DNA from: Candidatus Bathycorpusculum sp.
GTDB taxonomy: Archaea; Thermoproteota; Bathyarchaeia; Bathyarchaeales; Bathycorpusculaceae
Direction of reading: 5' to 3'
Assembly: GCA_009779045.1 (NCBI GenBank)
Contig: WREZ01000087.1
Location: forward strand, 1-5,910
Length of the DNA: 5,910 bases
The notes under the pieces are model-generated. The model was not told the origin of the DNA and did no database searches. It worked only from the letters and a program-made list of their open reading frames with translations. Shown here in pieces: positions 4,531-5,910 of the stretch; position 1 is the stretch's first letter; every line of letters begins with the position of its first letter. The position numbers were made by a program, and so were the translations under genes.

Positions 4531-5502
4531 TTAAGTTGTTGTTTCACATTGTTTTAGTAGTTTTTGCCAGCGGCTGTCAGTCATCTGTTGGATTTGGTCT
4601 ATGATGGGTTTGTTTTCTGGTTTGAATAGGTGTCGGAATCTGCCTTGGCCTTCAAGGTAATCTGTGATTGGTTTTTTCTTTTGTGGCGCTAAGGCGTACA
4701 TTTTACTTGGTGTTGATAGAACTCGTTTGCCGTTAACTGCTTCCCATATAGGGAACATACATGTTTCGACTGAGAGTTTTGCGTATGTCATAGTTTTTGC
4801 AGGTTCTGTTCTCCAGCCTCGTGGACATGGAGCAAATATATGTAGAAATGCGGGTCCTTTTACTTCTAGACCTTTTCTGACTTTGGTCATCATGTCTTTC
4901 CAGTAGTAGGGTGTTGCAGTTGCAGCGTATTCTATATCGTGAGCTAATATTATGTCTGTTAGGGGTTTTTTCTTTTCAAGTTTTCCAGGTATGACTTTTC
5001 CTGCGGGTGTTGTTGTTGTGGATGCTCCCGTTGGTGTTGAGCCGCTTCTTTGGATGCCTGTGTTCATGTAACCTTCGTTATCGTATAGTATAAATAAGAA
5101 GTCATGTCCGCGTTCAATAGCGCCTGATAGTGCTTGTAGGCCTATGTCGTATGTAGCGCCGTCTCCTGCTATGGCGATAACGTCTATGTGTTCTTGGTTA
5201 ATTTTACCTTTTTTACTTAGGGCTTTAATTGCAGCATCTATACCTGAGGCGTTTGCAGCTACATTTTCAAATGCTGTGTGGAGCCAAGGTAGACCCCAAG
5301 AAGTGTATGGATATATTGAACCAACAATTTCCATACAACCTGTTGCATGTGTAACAATAGTTGGTCCACGGAGGGATTTCATTACCAAACGCAGCACCGT
5401 TGCAGGACCACATCCGGCGCAAGCTCTATGGCCTGAGAGGAATAATTCTGGTTTAAGAGCTATATCTTGTGCGGTAAATGTCCATTCTTGAGTTGATGTC
5501 AT
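4531..5502 (-). CDS. porB: Pyruvate:ferredoxin oxidoreductase, beta subunit
   Basis: The 323-residue beta subunit of the cytoplasmic enzyme that oxidises pyruvate to acetyl-CoA and CO2, or runs the reverse carboxylation, with ferredoxin as electron carrier. The thiamine diphosphate site is visible as GDGATYDIGLQAL (113-125) with N142 and N147 in YDNEGYMNTG, the usual GDG...N Mg2+/cofactor motif. The four cysteines expected to bind the proximal [4Fe-4S] cluster are C28 and C31 (CAGCG), C56 (ATGCMEI) and C226 (APCPRGW). The family-specific segment NTGIQRSGSTPTGA-TTTTP follows at 147-166, which favours pyruvate over the 2-oxoglutarate or indolepyruvate enzymes. The length is normal. The ATG at 5502 has GAGAGG with a 6-base gap. 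It begins 16 bp after the porA stop, in the archaeal order alpha then beta, and so is translated from the same mRNA. The gene is intact. Confidence 0.96.
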   Translation of the reverse strand: MTSTQEWTFTAQDIALKPELFLSGHRACAGCGPATVLRLVMKSLRGPTIVTHATGCMEIVGSIYPYTSWGLPWLHTAFENVAANASGIDAAIKALSKKGKINQEHIDVIAIAGDGATYDIGLQALSGAIERGHDFLFILYDNEGYMNTGIQRSGSTPTGASTTTTPAGKVIPGKLEKKKPLTDIILAHDIEYAATATPYYWKDMMTKVRKGLEVKGPAFLHIFAPCPRGWRTEPAKTMTYAKLSVETCMFPIWEAVNGKRVLSTPSKMYALAPQKKKPITDYLEGQGRFRHLFKPENKPIIDQIQQMTDSRWQKLLKQCETTT

Positions 5503-5518
5503 AGTGTTCCTCTCTTTT
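5503..5518 (-). promoter_or_regulatory. porA-porB junction with the porB ribosome-binding site
   Basis: The 16-base gap between the porA stop and the porB ATG contains GAGAGG, six bases before the start. This strong Shine-Dalgarno site fixes the porB start. The lack of room for a promoter shows that porB is expressed from the porA transcript. Confidence 0.75.
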
Positions 5519-5910
5519 TTACTCCTTTAATCCTAAATAGTACACAGTATTACCAACCTGCCCTGTTTCTTTAACTATTTGTTGCAGATTTTCAAAGACT
5601 TCTCGTAATCCAATAGGATTGCTATCTCGACCACCTAAACCAAAAATATAGTTGATAATAACAGGATGTTGTTTTAGGTCAAATAGTGCGTTACGGACTT
5701 CGTTAAATATTGGACCACCTAAACCGCCAAAGGACATGCTTTTGTCCATTACAGCTATAGCTTTTAAATGTTTAAGAGCCGTTTGAAGTTGTTCTGCTGG
5801 GAAGGGACGAAAAGTTCGTATACGCAAGATACCAGCTTTTATACCTTCATTGCGAAGTTCATCAATAAGCACTTTTAAAGTGCCTGTGGTTGAGCCAACA
5901 ACAACAACAG
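5519..5910 (-). CDS. porA: Pyruvate:ferredoxin oxidoreductase, alpha subunit (C-terminal part)
   Basis: The C-terminal 130 or so residues of PorA. The frame stays open to the right edge of the window, so this is the 3' end of a larger gene and the GTG at 5872 is not the real start. The visible part begins VVVVGSTTGTLKVLIDELR, the typical glycine-containing strand-turn-helix of the C-terminal domain. Next come GILRIRTFRPFPAEQL (the conserved RxFRPFP motif), then AVMDKSMSFGGLGGPIFNEV and NYIFGLGGRD, all characteristic of the alpha subunits of archaeal 2-oxoacid:ferredoxin oxidoreductases. The normal end at TAA (5519-5521) is intact. PorA pairs with PorB to build the active site. PorG (gamma) and PorD (delta, ferredoxin-like) are expected further right, because the common archaeal order is porG-porD-porA-porB; this is not visible here. 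Confidence 0.95.
   Translation of the reverse strand, partial: VVVVGSTTGTLKVLIDELRNEGIKAGILRIRTFRPFPAEQLQTALKHLKAIAVMDKSMSFGGLGGPIFNEVRNALFDLKQHPVIINYIFGLGGRDSNPIGLREVFENLQQIVKETGQVGNTVYYLGLKE

Noticed and set aside
5144..5491. Plus-strand 115-residue open frame opposite porB
   Set aside because: It lies wholly antisense to the well-supported porB gene; its openness follows from porB codon use.
5519..5872. Treating the GTG at 5872 as the start of a separate 117-residue protein
   Set aside because: The frame continues open through 5910 with the conserved PorA segment VVVVGSTTGT, so the GTG is an internal valine codon of a truncated porA.

Overview
This 5.9 kb window is archaeal. A 434-residue elongation factor 1-alpha (aEF1A) and separate pyruvate:ferredoxin oxidoreductase alpha and beta subunits in the archaeal porA-porB order mark it, together with TATA-like boxes and T-tract terminators. 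The wording of the EF1A and of the integrase (the box II motif KSFRD) recalls Bathyarchaeia or a nearby TACK lineage. That placement is inference from memory of family sequences, not from a tree. The DNA is moderately AT-rich and every gene supported here reads on the minus strand.

Layout from the left edge. (1) Positions 3-137 hold the first 45 codons of a gene that runs off the window; it looks like the start of a tyrosine-recombinase catalytic domain with no room for an N-terminal core-binding domain. (2) Positions 171-1244 encode a full-length tyrosine recombinase/integrase lying 33 bp upstream of that partial gene in the same direction. Its box I arginine appears to be threonine and its box II histidine lysine. 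(3) Positions 1284-1532 hold a small uncharacterised ORF. (4) Positions 1615-2919 encode EF1A, with its own candidate promoter and a clear T-rich terminator. (5) Positions 2920-3136 are non-coding. (6) Positions 3137-4363 encode a membrane-anchored or secreted right-handed beta-helix protein with six recurring coil motifs, three of them identical over 34 bp of DNA. (7) Positions 4364-4530 are non-coding, with the porB terminator and the beta-helix gene's candidate promoter. (8) Positions 4531-5502 encode complete PorB and 5519-5910 the C-terminal end of PorA; the two form an operon.

How the parts relate. PorA and PorB together make the thiamine-diphosphate catalytic core that interconverts pyruvate and acetyl-CoA using ferredoxin. 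EF1A serves translation. These housekeeping genes are interleaved with accessory genes (recombinases, a small ORF, a surface protein) whose base composition is visibly different: on the plus strand the beta-helix gene and most of the integrase are strongly A+C-rich, while EF1A is G/T-rich, although all are encoded on the same strand. EF1A also stands apart from its usual ribosomal-protein neighbours. The window therefore looks like a core-genome segment with accessory insertions. The most unusual points are the tandem recombinase pair with altered catalytic residues and the repeat-built surface protein. Neither is proof of a new system.
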